A DNA stretch of 64,000 bases, from positions 1-64,000 of the forward strand of contig MU404089.1 in NCBI GenBank assembly GCA_022695795.1, read 5' to 3'. Positions 12,171-24,535 of this stretch are shown here, in pieces. The position numbers were made by a program, and so were the translations under genes. Source of the stretch: Biscogniauxia marginata (taxonomy: Eukaryota; Ascomycota; Sordariomycetes; Xylariales; Xylariaceae). The notes beneath the pieces are model-generated. The model saw nothing but the letters and a program-made list of their open reading frames with translations, made no database searches and had not been told where the DNA came from. Position 1 is the stretch's first letter. Each line of letters begins with the position of its first letter.

Positions 12171-13902
12171 CTAAGCCACCTCTACTATTTCTGGCTTCTT
12201 CTCATCAAGGGATACGGCCGACGAGCGCACAGCATCCGTGATAACCCTTTTGCCTCTGAGTTGATCCCAAACGACGATGTGTGTAGACCGCGAAAACAGG
12301 GCATCCATTTCCTCGAGGGTGATGCCTGGAATGTAAACGTTAGTCCAACAATCTCGTAGATCTGCAGCAGGGAAGCAACCAGACCTTTGGTCTCGGGCAC
12401 AAAGAAAAATGACCAGATACCCATAAAAAAGACGAAGCCACCGAACATGAAGAATGTCCCGTAGCCGAGGCTGGTGATCATGTACGGCGTCGCGCGAGCG
12501 ATGACGAATGAGCCCAGCCACGTGCTCGCCGTTGATATGGCTACACACAGCATCCTGATATCCAATGGGAAGATCTCAGCGGAATACGTCCATGTCGTTC
12601 CCTGCCAAGTTGCGCAAATAATGAACGCGTTGATGTAGATACAGACCAGGGCGAAATAGCCCCCGCCGTCTTGCTGCACCGTACCCTCCACGGCCCTGGC
12701 GGCGGGATCCGCAACGCAAGCATATCCACCGACATACCACAGGGGTAGCATTCCGAGAAAAGCACCATAGACAAGAGCTTTGCGACGGCCAAGGCCCTCT
12801 ACCACCCAGAGCACAAATAAAGCCATTCCCAGGGTCTTCGCAACACCGTAGATGCCGGTACTAAATAGTTTCGTCGCTGTGCCAGTTACGCCTAGCGTCT
12901 CGAAGATGCGTGGGCTGTAGTAATTCATGATAGAGACTCCTGTAAAGCTTTGCAGGAACATCAGGAATGATCCAACGGCAATGCGGTTCCGTGTGCCCGG
13001 AGCGATCAGCTTGGCAAGTTGCTGTTTCTTGCTGAGATGCATAGTGCTTCGCTCCTCAACTTGCTGCCGGATCTCACCCATCTCATTTCGGATGTATGGA
13101 TGCTCGGCTGGTAGGCCTCGCAAGTAGACGATTACCTTCTCGGCCTCTTCGAACCTATCGCCTCTTGCTAGCCAGCGAGGCGACTCGGGACAGAAAAAGA
13201 TACCGAAGGCCAGCAATGTAACTGGTAGAAGTTGTAGAGCCATGGGGACTATCCACTGTGCTGCATGGCTGTCGCTGATGGTGGCATCAGTCGCGTAGTT
13301 GATCCAGAAGCCGAGCATAGCAGCACTCTGGGAGATAATCTCGAAAATTCCGACCAGACGACCACGAACACTCGGCGGTGCTGTCTCAGCAATATACACT
13401 GGAACCGTCAACGTGGCCGACCCGACACCGAGCCCTCCAATAGTACGGCCAGCAATAAAGACACCCAGGCTCCCTTGAGCCCCTGTCATCATCGACCCGC
13501 CGACGGTGAAGGTTAGGCAGGCGACCAAGATAGCCAGACGCCGCCCGATTTTCTCGGCGATTGGAAATGTGACAAGTGCGCCGAAGAAAGCGCCCACTTG
13601 GAACATCGAGGTGATGTTTGCCTGCGCATTATCGCTAGCAGATGTGCTCATTTCATGGAGCTTAAAGTCTCTGCCGAACGAATCGAGGGCCATCGTCCCG
13701 CCGATAACAGAGGTATCATAACCAACTAATGCCATAGTAATTGTATAAGTTATCATATAATCTTAAATTATAGAAATGGCCATCACAGAAAGATAAACCC
13801 ACGAGCAAATGCTGCCATGGAGGCTACGAGGGCGACCAGATGGATTGTCCAGTTCCGGACTTCTGGGGGGTCGTTTGTCCCCTTGGCATAAGAAAAGCCC
13901 AT
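12171..13902 (-). CDS. MFS sugar-transporter-family permease, quinate-permease-like
   Basis: Three exons, 13803-13902, 12385-13725 and 12171-12325, join in frame to about 531 residues. The start is ATG 13902 (MGFSYAKGTND). The two introns (77 and 59 bp) restore ALGYDTSVIGG at the first membrane span and the ETKGITLEEMDALF end. Family motifs are GRTIGGLGVGSATLTVPVYI, APPSVRGRLVG, PESPRWLARGD, the GRR motifs in EKIGRRLA and EGLGRRKA, and PETKG, giving the usual 12-helix layout. It would import a sugar, a polyol or a cyclic acid such as quinate across the plasma membrane with protons; the substrate is not decided by sequence. No break is seen. It is the nearest intact gene to the AtuA relic. Confidence 0.9.
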
Positions 13903-16267
13903 GGCTGATTTAGGTTATATAAGAATTGAGATACTATAAACAGAAGAAGGATAGATAAGGGGAGCAATGGACAACACCGCTTAGAGTGATAGACAATGAG
14001 GAAGAAAGTCAGGGGGCTTAGTTAAGCGTAAACCGGACAGTGGACTATGGCTGTTCTTATAAATACCTACCGGGCCCGTACACACTCAGTCCAGGAACAT
14101 GGAATATAACATCCATCTGATTAGTGGAAATCCCGAGTCTCGTCAGACAACATAGACATGGCCAGAGGCCTGGGCTACCCCGCGTTCTTGGAGTGAAGGG
14201 AGCTGTAGCAATCTGGTTGACGAGTGGAGATGGAACGGTAGACGTGTGAGGGCTATCGATGTAACCTTACATGCGAAAGGTGCATCTGATGGTTAAAATA
14301 CATGATCAATTCATAATGGATTGAATATAATAGCTTGGAAAGTGGGTTAGCCTGTGATTGGTCGTCTCGACTGAGATATCTAAGCCCAGCAACTATACAA
14401 GTCGGTTGTTGAAATATAAGCCTTACTAAGTTAAGGCGCATAACACATTTTTCCTAAAATTAATATCGGTAGAGACTATCCAGCGCTTATCACAGATGCA
14501 TCGCGCATCCATCTAATTCCAAATTTGTTGAGATGCTATTGTAATCGCGTTATTTTCCTTCTTGTAACGTGCTGTGGACAAGATTATTGGGATGTGGAAG
14601 AGTAAAAACACGCATAAGTCCGTCTTAGGAAATATGGCTAATCAAATCATAGTTACCTAAGCAAATAATTTTAAAAAAAATTTTAAATAAAGAAAAGAAA
14701 AGAAAAACCTACAAACTACTAGAAACATGCGTAATATGATTTGATCCATTCCCGTCAGAGAAAACCAAATCACTAAAAGCTAGAAGACAATGGTGTTGGA
14801 GAACCCAACGTAAACGGGTCAGACGTTGAGAACAACTCAAAACAGAAGTTAACTATGACCGATTCGTTGACTGAACTGCAAAAGAAAACTAATCGCTCCC
14901 AGAAAGAGGAAGGTATTTGTAATCAAGAGAGACTACAAAATCAGCTGGCGGTGATATAAATCGTCCATTGATATACGTTACGAGGAAAAATAAGCGTGAG
15001 TATCCGAGCTTTTGCTCCTTTTCGGGTTGGGCTTTCCAAAGACTGACAGAGCTTCATCATGGTAGAAACGAAAGAGATCAAGGCAAATTCCTTCGGGCTA
15101 TTTTAAAAAAGGCTTTGCAAGGGCTGTGAATAAGCATCAAAGAATGGCTCTTTTAAAAGTCTACGACACCTTATACTAGTTTTGCGCCAGCAATCCGATT
15201 TTCAACATCAAGACTGGTACTAATAAGCCCACTTTCTCGCCCATTTGCCATATAATTACCTACTAACAATAATATATTGCAATTTGTCACGAAGAGATGA
15301 TGGCCCTAGAAAAGGGAGAAGAGGATAAATATTTACGTTCTCGCGAAGAGAGTAACTCCCTCATAGCAATAAAATCGCTCAGAGGACTCCAGGGACTTAC
15401 TTTGGACCTGATGATTAATATAAAGGACAGTCGCGGACGAATCGCTTCCTGACCCACCAGATATGGTTTACGGGTTTGGGGAGATGGTACTGCTATTGCG
15501 GACATGGTGGAATCCAAGCAAGCTGCGAAGATAGAGGCGGGAAGATCACATCGAACGATGAAGAGTACGAAGAGGATGATGTATCTGACGATAATGAGGG
15601 CAACGAAAGTGACGATAAGGATGACAGTGATAATTATAGATGATTGTGCATCGCGCGTTGCTTTTCTAGGATACATCTTTGTTTCATGGCGGATACCTTC
15701 ATATACACCATGCCTCTACTCTAATTTTTTTAACCTTTAGCAAACCTTTTATAAAACTAAATATACATCTTTCAATGTTTACACGTATGCGTAATACATA
15801 TCTTGATATTGGTGGTACATTATCCAGCTTGTTAGTGCCACGGACTAGGAGAGCCTTGAAAAAAAGAGACACTGTTTAGTATCACAATTATGATTCTAAC
15901 TAAAGTATTACGCTTTAGTAGATTGTTGTCATTGTAGAATGGCATTATAGCATCCTCCAGTCCTCTTGGGAGCAAATTGCCTGCTTACGAGGCGACCTCG
16001 TGAAAGAACTCATTTAAGCATTATTATTTGGAGGAAAGGAATGTGATAAAGAGCTTGTTACACATCTGATCTAGGTCCTTTACTTGAGAAATTTAATAAA
16101 AAATATAGTTCATATTCTTTGTGTGACTATTATGTTGAGCCATTTTATTGTTCCGGTTAAAATAATTATATATACAGGGGATTATGCCACATAAACGTTA
16201 TAGGTAGGTACCAATCAAAGAACCAACATATATCCTAATAAGAAGATAAAACGAACTAACACTCAAA
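13903..16267. other. Gene-poor stretch with one 59-bp mobile element
   Basis: This stretch contains the promoter of the MFS gene. An Asp/Glu-rich piece with a WYCYCGHGG motif can be read at about 15470-15640 on the plus strand; it may be the wreck of a small gene, but neither start nor family is visible. A 59-bp element with its own target duplication lies at 14407-14465. Confidence 0.4.
14407..14465. mobile_element. 59-bp TG..CA-type mini element with TCGGT duplication
   Basis: Starts TGTTGAAATATAAG and ends AAAATTAATA (TCAACA with RIP-type changes on the opposite strand). TCGGT precedes it (14402-14406) and follows it (14466-14470). A related copy lies in reverse at 19460-19518. This looks like a very short LTR or a minimal non-autonomous element; no coding capacity. 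Confidence 0.65.
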
Positions 16268-16399
16268 ATGAAGTGCAAATGGATGAAAGAATGTGCTGGC
16301 AGCTGTGGCAAGCGCATGCTAATGGATAAGACTCAAACACATTGTTTAGCATGCCAAAGAAAACTTGAAGAGGATGAACCTGACAAGGAGCGAAGTTAA
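16268..16399 (+). CDS. Possible 43-residue Cys-containing peptide
   Basis: ATG 16268 opens a 43-codon frame, MKCKWMKECAGSCGKRM followed by a C-L-A-C pair and an acidic end. Five cysteines could bind zinc. There is no signal peptide and I know no family. It may be a gene fragment. Confidence 0.25.
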   Translation: MKCKWMKECAGSCGKRMLMDKTQTHCLACQRKLEEDEPDKERS

Positions 16400-16701
16400 G
16401 AATAAAGTCTTCAAGATCGACCTGGTCATAACACGACATAAACATAGATGATATATCACATAGTGAGTAGTTGGTGTGTATAATAAACATTGCAGGTTCT
16501 ATCTCCACTATTGGTCAAAGCTGCAACATCCATTTCATCCCAGGGTCGTGTATGTATGGTGAAGTCTAGCATCAATTAAACATTATAGGATCATTTAAAG
16601 GAGTCTTGAAAAAAAGCGTGTCATTTCAGCGTTGGTCAGCCATACCCAGCCATCGTTTTTCCCCAGGCAAACCAATTATTCATAGTGAAATCGTTCCTAA
16701 A
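16400..16701. other. Short gap downstream of the flavoprotein gene
   Basis: About 300 bp without a recognisable gene; it should hold the 3' untranslated end of the flavoprotein gene. Confidence 0.4.
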
Positions 16702-18174
16702 TTATTCGAACTTTCCCGCATACAGGAGATCTCCTGGCTTGCCATTCATCATATCCCACACGGCCCGCGGGTCCAACTCGACTGCCGCCGTGCTACTCCC
16801 ATTGCCCGTGAGCTCGTTGTTAGCGTCATCAAGCGCGAGTTGTACTATTGATTTCATCCTTAGGTCAGCGTATGTACATAAATGTCATTGGCCAGGTAGA
16901 TTCCAAGCACGGAGGGAGTGGCGGGAATAAAATCATTTACGGCTGAAAAAAGAATGAATGAAATGCTTACTGTGAAGATGAACAGCAGATTGCTTGCCCG
17001 TATACAGCGCATGGGGCACGTTGGTCACGTTGTCCGCATTCGCGTCGCCTATAGCATACACACCGGGGAGGTTCGTCAGAAACCCCTGAGAAGGGTCAGC
17101 GGCGAGCCTACCGCCGTCGAGCCGGACGCCAAGGGCTTCGCCAACGGTGGACTCCTCTACGGCAGAAAAGTTGCTGAGGAAGACGGCGCGCTCGATGCTA
17201 TCGCCACAACCGACGAAGTTTACACGGAAGAGGTCGTACTCGGGGGCAGTTGACAGGTTCGTAACCGTATTGTTCTGGCCGCCATCGCGGAGCCGGGTAA
17301 TCGAGGCGAGCGTGCGGTTCTCGACCGTCACGTTGTGTAGCTTGAGGTAGGCCTCCCACTGAGGGAATAACGCCTCAGTGGCGGCGCGATTCTCGGGCGT
17401 GTCGGTTCCGTTAACGAAGGCGATGATGTCTGAGTTGAGAGTTAAGATCTCACTGACGAGGCTTGGCACATTAGTCAAGTTCGACAGTATGCCTAGAGAC
17501 TGGCCCGCGTGCTCGTAACCATTAGACCATGGGTCCCAGAGGATGCCCTTGCCCCAGTTCTCGGCTATACCGGGCGTCGAGGGGAGAATATAGCGCAAGC
17601 CGGTGGCGAGTATGATCTTGCGCGCCGAGAATGTGCAATCATCTCCGATACTAGTACTTTTTTTGGTGTTTTGTGTTTGAACAATGTATGAATAATCCTT
17701 AATATAGTATGGCTGGACGTTTGGATAGATCCTGAGAGCTGTCGCGTTCATCATATGGGTAGTGCTGTAGTAGGAGAGTTCCTGTCGCGCAGCATAGCGG
17801 TAGTATGCCGGTGTGACTCCTAATATAATTTGTTAGAAAGAAATGTCTCGGTGGTCATCATGTCGCGGATTTGGTGACCAAGGAAGAGTTGGTGTTTACT
17901 CACCATCGGAATCTAGTACGTCATGCATCTCTCTCGCTGCGTCACTGCTGTACTCGCCCGAGTCGAGGAGAAGCACGTTTCGCTTCACACGAGCAAGGCC
18001 GCTGAGCGCACTCAGGCCGCCGGGGCCTCCTCCCACAATGATAGCATCATAAACAGTATCGTCTGCGGCGGTGGCTCTAATTTCGTGCGAGGCCGTTTGC
18101 TGGCTGGGAATATTTGCCGCACTAGCGAGACACAGGAATGGCAGAGCTCTCACGACGTTAAGAGGACCCATCAT
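16702..18174 (-). CDS. Thioredoxin-reductase-like FAD oxidoreductase, predicted secreted, CxxC lost
   Basis: Three exons, 17904-18174, 16971-17819 and 16702-16844, join in frame to about 420 residues. The start ATG 18174 gives a hydrophobic N-terminus (ALPFLCLASAANI) that looks like a signal peptide. The FAD-binding GGGPGG lies at about residues 48-53, KIILATG and LPSTPG follow, and GVYAIGDANADNVTNVPHAL is the second flavin motif. Several NxT/NxS sites agree with secretion. In related GliT-like fungal enzymes the redox site reads CPWCDG; here the same place reads DPWSNG (about residues 186-191), so both cysteines are absent and dithiol chemistry is unlikely. It may be an FAD oxidase or dehydrogenase of unknown substrate. 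The last exon is chosen because it is the longest in-frame continuation; it is the least certain part. Confidence 0.82.
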
Positions 18175-20900
18175 AACAATAATCTTGGGTCAATGTACTG
18201 TAATATAGACAGGTATGGGTTGAATGATTGTTATGTTTAGCACCTGGAAACAAGCATGATTTTCCAGGGAACTTCGGAAGAGGAAGGGCGATAGGGTGTG
18301 TTTAAATCCCAACCAGCATGTGTGCAATTCATCAATCAACTTCCATCGACGACTGCTACTGGGCTAGAAGCTCTTGCCATGCCTAGACAATTTCTCGGTT
18401 CCCAACTGCTGAGTGTCGGAGTCAAGGTTTTTGCATGACGATATGATCCAAGATTCAGTTTCTCAAAACGAGGTATCGAGTCCATTAGTTAGCCCAACTA
18501 TACCCAGTTTGAAAAGCCGAGCCTTAGCACATAAATCCTCTGCACTGCATGAGCTCCCGCATCTTTACGAGAGCGTTAATTACGTACCTAGTCACCAGGT
18601 ACGGACGCATTTTGTGAGCTAGCAACCTTATAGAAGCGGATACAGCTGGCAGCGTCCTGCTCTCGATGACTACCGGGATGTCCCACAGGGGTTGATCAAT
18701 TACCCGATTGTGTGACCCGTGTAGGCCAAGCATGAGGTCGGGTGTCACCGAGTCACCGGCCGATCAATCCAGTGTACAGATGTACTTTGCAACCTAAAGT
18801 AAGGGCTAGATAGACGATCCGCGCACCACTAGACCGGACTTGTTCCTACAAATCGCCAAGAACCCCTGCTTCAGACCTCGGTGTTGGATTATGCAGACAA
18901 TCAGAAATCGTGGCTTAGTGCTACCGCATTTATACGCCGAACTAAGCACTACAGCCCTACATCATACGCAGATGGCATCGCCATAGTTCACAGGCCAGCC
19001 TTGACGATACTAGGAAACTGTTGAGCTTATTCAGCAACCGTAGGTATACAGTACGATGACTGTACGTGGCCTGAAGTACCCTACTTAAGGTCCCCTGTAT
19101 AGTACTTATTTCCTTACACCTATTAGTTAATATACAAGCCTAGAGCTTCAATCTCAACAGAAACCACGAGGACGAAGGAGAAGGAGGTATATGGTAATAC
19201 GTCCTATCCAAGTTTTACTCGATATTAGAGTCTAACGATGAAGCTCAGTGTATGAACTCGACTTTTGTCAGTTTTCCGGAGCTAAACTTAGTTAATGGAG
19301 GTACGGAACTTACTAAAGTTCACGATGAGTATTCGCTCATCCGTTAAAAAATTCTCTCCTTGTTATGTAATATTAGCTTAGGTAGGACGTCCAACCAGAC
19401 CCAAGTCCGTGAAAGTACCCCCATTCCTATCTTAACAGTAAGTATGAAGGTGTCCTATATGTTGATTTTAGGAAAAATGTGTTATGCGCCTTAACTTATT
19501 GAGACTTATATTTCAACACCAAATAGGCGCCTTCGTGGTACGTGGTTCTTTTAATAGACACCAGGCAGAAGCTATCCAGTCTGGGTTCTTCCAGGACCAG
19601 GGTGCACATGGTGTCGTGACTAGACACCATCGCATAAGTGGTGGCCAAATTGACCACTAGGAGTCACATTTTAGGGGACTAGCTGCCGCAGACATTATTT
19701 ATTTATATATATTTAGCTTGATTTATATTTCATGTGCTGCAGTTTGTATTACTCCCTCTAGGCATCTCGACCATTTTGTGACATATGTGCGGTCTTCTCA
19801 ATAAAGCTAACCTACTTCGTAACTGCTCACCTAGACCCCCAGCTCAGGCTAGACAACTTAGATTAAATGCTGACTCTTGGGTTCCGATATAAAGACTGTG
19901 GTGACAATACTAACACCCAGAGATTTGATACATGGTTATCTCCTGCCACCATCCCTAGTATATTTGACTTTTCTATACCGGGGGGTAGGTACCTTTAGAC
20001 ACTCTGGGCAAGCCAATCATACCATCGTTGGAGCCGATTATTACAGCATAACTATTTTTAACTAGAGCCAGAAAACCCACGCAAAGAAGAGAGATATCCA
20101 TACACATCACTGCTTCGAAGTCACACTGAGTTATCATGGGACGTTTCTTTATAAAAGTCGCGCAGATCATAAAGATCGTATAGCAGCAGGCATTTTCGTA
20201 GCGTACTCTAGACTCGCCCCTCATATTTCCGGCAAATACATTGCCCACATTTACTATAGTTAACGCACGTAAGCCTTTATAGTAGTCGTTAGTCAAAGTT
20301 ACCTTAGAAGAATTGCGGACTCATATGTTCGTAACGTTAGATAATACATGCCGTATCTCCTTCTCTAACACCGATACCCACACTTATGGCAGTCGTATAT
20401 GGGTGCCATTAGATGAGGCTTTCTTACCGGTGCAATTTACTCAATCTCTAAGGGTGCTTTTAGGCGAAGAGTTATGGAGAAATTGAGTGCGTTAATTCTA
20501 AGGGATTGGTCCCGTGATGAGCATTTAGAGCTAGAGTAGACATTTACGGTACCTAGACTCTCCCTTGTCTAGAGGATCGACTCTAAAATTATTTTATGAA
20601 CTCTCCTGTAAGGCCGGATATCGGAAGAAATATAAAATAGATCAACTGCGCTCGACCGCCAACAAGCTGTTATGAAGCAGGTAAGTACCTAAGCCTCGCA
20701 GCTCAGAGCAAGAAGGATGCGTCTTTTTTGTATAGGTAGGTAGGTAATTATAAATTAAAAGTTCCTTAGCTCTGAACTCATCAAGAGGTGACCGAGTAGA
20801 AGGCCATCCAGCTGTTTCACACATGTTCAATGAATAGGGGATGAGTGATACATTCTCATCGCGTAGCCATTAGAGAAAGAGCTAAATATCTCAATCCCGA
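18175..20900. other. 2.7 kb gene-poor stretch
   Basis: Frames are short and lack motifs. A reversed copy of the 59-bp element lies at 19460-19518. A short inverted repeat, GTGGCC/TTGACCAC, is seen at about 19640-19660. I see no gene. Confidence 0.45.
19460..19518. repeat. Second copy of the 59-bp TGTTGA..TCAACA element
   Basis: Reads TGTTGATTTTAGGAAAAATG at its left end and TATATTTCAACA at its right end, and matches the reverse complement of 14407-14465 with few changes. The flanks (CTATA and CCAAA) do not form a duplication, so it may be one end of a larger decayed element. Confidence 0.6.
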
Positions 20901-20928
20901 AGTGAAGCGCGGCTCCGCGTTTTCTTCT

Positions 20929-21080
20929 TACGTATGTTAATTTCAATTTTTTCGATTTTATATTTAGTTATTTTACGTAATTATATAACTAAAAAAAAAA
21001 AAGGTCTAAGATCTTTACGATTTTTACGTGTGAAGTTATGAATTTTTAAAAAACTTGATTTTATATAATATATTAAGTAA
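20929..21080. repeat. Partial arm of the palindromic AT-rich element
   Basis: The text around 20970-21060 (TTATATAACTAAAAAA.., then GGTCTAAGATCTTTACG) matches the right arm of the complete copies at 21241 and 58393. The left part is missing. Confidence 0.55.
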
Positions 21081-21240
21081 CCCACTTATTTATATAACTT
21101 ATTTGTTTATATAATAAAATAATTATAAATAAACTTTTTATAAGATTTAATAAATTAATTTCTTTATAAAATAAAAAGAATTATATAATATTATTTTTAT
21201 ATAATTAAATAAAACGAATTTAATTTGGATATATATAAGG

Positions 21241-21663
21241 TAACGTACCATATAAGCGAGTGAACGAAATGGTTTCTTATATAAAATCGACTTTTTCGAA
21301 AATTCATAACTTTACTTATAAAAATCGGAAAAATCTCGAACCTTTTTTTTAGTTATATAACTATATAGTTTAACTAAAATGAAATTTAAAAAATAAAAGG
21401 TGAAATATATAAAGAAATACGTAAAAAGGTCCGTGCGTTTTATTATGATTTTAGTTTTTACGCGTTTTCTTTTCGTGCTTTTTAATATTAATTTTTTTTA
21501 ATTTTATTTTAGTTAAACTATATAGTTATATAACTAGAAAAAAAGGTCTGAGATTTTTCCGATTTTTATAAGTAAAGTTATGAATTCTCGAAAAAGTCGA
21601 TTTTATATGAGAAACCATTTTGTCCGCGAGCTTGTTTCGTTTGTTCGCTTGTATGATATGTTA
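21241..21663. mobile_element. Palindromic AT-rich element (MITE or foldback type), copy 1
   Basis: Starts TAACGTACCATATAAGCGAG and ends TCGCTTGTATGATATGTTA. The two arms, roughly 150 bp each, are reverse complements with mismatches and surround a ~100-bp loop that has no ORF. The loop is the reverse complement of the loop in copy 2 (58393-58834). No clear target duplication is seen at this copy. Confidence 0.75.
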
Positions 21664-22772
21664 AAATAAAATATGAATTTTTTATATTATTATATTTAAT
21701 TTTTAAATAAATAATATTAATACGGTTTAAAATGTAATATAAAAGTAAACTAAAAGAAAATAAACGTGGGTTGTAATTTTAATGGAGAGCGAATGTCAAA
21801 CTAGCTACTAAAAATTTGCATTTATACCCTGGATGTATTGACCACCCCCATACTTGCTTTAAACCCCCCTGCGCTGCCGTGACATAAGCCTAGTCTACTT
21901 ATGTAGATCCACAAAATAATATTTCACGAACCATGAAAATGCGAACTAGAATCCATCTTCAGGGGATTTCGTATGATGCATTACCGAATATCCATAATTG
22001 GGTAAGAATCAACCAAGTAGTCGGCATTAGCAGCCGGCATATTGCTGGCCGAAGAGTTACAGCGAACCGTGCCTGTAGAAACCTGTGAGAAAAAAAGGGG
22101 GAGGGATGAGGTTACAATGGTGGACTTGTGCCTCGGCATCTCAGTTTAGAGTTCCGCATTCTCCACCATTCCCGGGGATCTCTTCGCCCATTTTCCCTAT
22201 ATACTCCCTTTACGGGGGGCATAGCCGTGGAGCTTGCATTTCTCCTTCCATGATCTCCTCGCTTATTCGCCGTAGCCGTGTGGACAGTATTGCGGGGGAT
22301 CCAATGAGGTAGCTTGTTTAGCGATGACCTGGAGTAATAGTATACTACCACCCACGCGCTGCATTGCTATGAAGTGACCCTCACGGCCATGAAGCGCTGC
22401 CGATCGCTAAAGTTGCCCGCCTGACGGGGTTGCGATGGTGCATGCTCCGCTATACAATTCGGTGTGAACAGTAACCATGAATTTCGGGAAGTGGGACTCC
22501 GTAAATCCCATCGTGGCCCTTTTACAAATACCTGATCGTCCCTGGGTTCTTGCCTTCTTCCACCGTCTTAATCAATTCCAAAATCTTCAGCTGTAGTACT
22601 ATAAAGCAGTGTTTGGCTATCATAACCACCGATACATATTCTCGCCAAGTTGATTATACCCGCTAGTTGTGCCTGCGATCTCTGTCAGCTACCCCTCACG
22701 GACCGTATATCAAGCCAGCCTCAGTCGTCATCCCCACTCCCACTTCTCACATTCTGATAAAACCTGTTCGCC
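21664..22772. other. Spacer upstream of the CoA-ligase gene
   Basis: AT-rich until about 21780, then of ordinary composition. There is no supported gene. The last few hundred bases should be the ligase promoter; nothing specific is recognised. Confidence 0.45.
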
Positions 22773-24535
22773 ATGGTGCTCTCCTCGCGCTGGAGCACGC
22801 CGATACCAGGGTGCTCTGTACAGACATGGGTATTTGGGTCCTCATTTGAACCTCTTCCCGATGACCCTCAGTTCATCGACCCAGAGCGGCCGGACACTCA
22901 TGTCCTGACGAGGGCTGAATACCGTCTATGGTGCAAGCGATTAGCCCTGGGGCTGCAGCGAGCGGGTTTAAAGCCCGGGGACCGTGTCCTGTTATTCTCC
23001 GGCAACACCATCTTTTCACCCGTTGTTTTCATGGGCGTTCTTTTGGCAGGGGGCATATTCACCGGCGCGAATCCTAGTTTCGTTGCGCGGGAGCTCGCCT
23101 ATCAGCTCCAGGACAGTGGAGCTTCTTTCCTGATAGCCGCTGATTCTAGTATGGAAGTAGCCGTGGAAGCTGCAGAGCAAGCTGGTCTGTCTAAGGATCG
23201 AATATACAGCATCGATGGTACGGCCCTCGACGCGAGACAAGGTAAGGCGCGCCTGGGAACGCAACACTGGATTTCTTTACTTGCCTCTAAAGACGAAGCC
23301 CGCAAATTTGACTGGGTTGAGCCTTCGGACACGAAGACGACGACATGTTGTTTGAATTATAGCTCGGGAACTACCGGCGTACCTAAAGGTGTCGAAGTAT
23401 CTCATTACGCCTACGTCGCAAACGCGATTGGGGTGGTTTACGTGGAGAAACTCGACCCGCAATACGAAGAGAAGAGAATTCGTTCGCGCGAGATATGTTT
23501 TCTGCCAATGTATCATACATTTGGTCAAACCTTTTTCGCTTGCATTCACCCAATGCAAGGAAATCCTGTTTACATCATGCCATCCTTCAACTTCGAGAAG
23601 ATGTTGCAATATATTGAGAAATACCGTATAACGGGCATTACCGCGGTGCCGCCCATCCTTGTAGCACTCGCAAAAAATCCAGCGGCCCGCAAGTATGACC
23701 TGAGTAGCATCGAAACTGTCTCGTGCGGCGCTGCTCCTCTCGGGTTGGAAGTATGCGACGAGGTCTCCAAGCTCTGGCCTCAAGGGGCGATTACCGTCCG
23801 CCAAGGCTGGGGAATGACGGAACTGACTTGCACGACCACTTTGTGGCATCCGCTTTCTGTTATAAGAAGTTCAGCAGTCGGCGAGTTAGTACCAAATGCG
23901 AAAGCGCGTCTCATGAGAGTCGATGGGTCGGAAGAGATTACCAAGGCCAACGAACGGGGAGAACTTTGGGTTTCAGGCCCAACCCTAATGACGGGTTATT
24001 GGAAGAAACCCGAAGCTACGGCTAACACCATTCACGTCGATCCTGACGGCACGCGCTGGGTCAAGACCGGCGATGTCGGGTACGTCGAAAAATACGAACC
24101 GGGAGGATTGTGGCACATTGTCGACCGCATCAAGGAGCTCATCAAGGTAAAAGGAAACCAGGTAGCACCAGCAGAACTGGAGGCCGTGTTGCTCGACCAT
24201 AAGGGCATCGCTGACGTGGCGGTCGTTGGCGTTACCATCGATGGTGAAGAGCTGCCTCGAGCGTATGTCGTGCCGAGCGCCTCAGCCAAAACGACAGAGC
24301 AGGAGGTCGCCAAATGGATGGAGACTAGAGTAATAAAATACAAATGGTTGAAGGGCGGAGTCAAGTTTGTCGAGACTATTCCGAAAAATCCGGTGAGTTC
24401 TTTCATATTGAGTTGTAGAATGAACAGAGACTAACGACTGCCGGCCAGTCTGGCAAAATCCTACGTTCCAAGCTCAAAGAACTGGCAGCAAAGGAGGTCG
24501 GCGATAGGAAACCAGCTACTTCAAAATTAGCTTAA
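22773..24535 (+). CDS. 4-coumarate-CoA-ligase-like acyl-CoA synthetase (ANL superfamily)
   Basis: Two exons, 22773-24392 and 24449-24535, give about 568 residues, the usual length. The start ATG 22773 (MVLSSRWSTPIP) has good context. Motifs: YSSGTTGVPKGVEVSH (about residue 196, ATP/AMP-binding loop), GWGMTE (about 345), TGDVGY, DRIKELIKVKGNQVAPAELE (about 451, hinge and A8) and, after the 56-bp intron with CTAAC branch point, PSGKILR with the catalytic lysine. The enzyme would activate an aromatic or medium-chain acid to its CoA thioester. Fungal relatives often end in a peroxisomal SKL; here the end is SKLA, one residue past such a signal, so targeting is uncertain. The gene is otherwise intact. 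Confidence 0.93.

Noticed and set aside
12541..12792. Other-frame ORFs over the MFS gene
   Set aside because: They are shadows of the permease exons in other frames; the permease motifs decide the true frame.
15440..15640. Asp-rich piece with WYCYCGHGG as a possible zinc protein
   Set aside because: No start or family and only one short block; insufficient for a gene call.
19600..20060. Possible Copia LTR with a TGGTTATC primer site
   Set aside because: No second LTR, no target duplication and no coding remains; only a weak resemblance.
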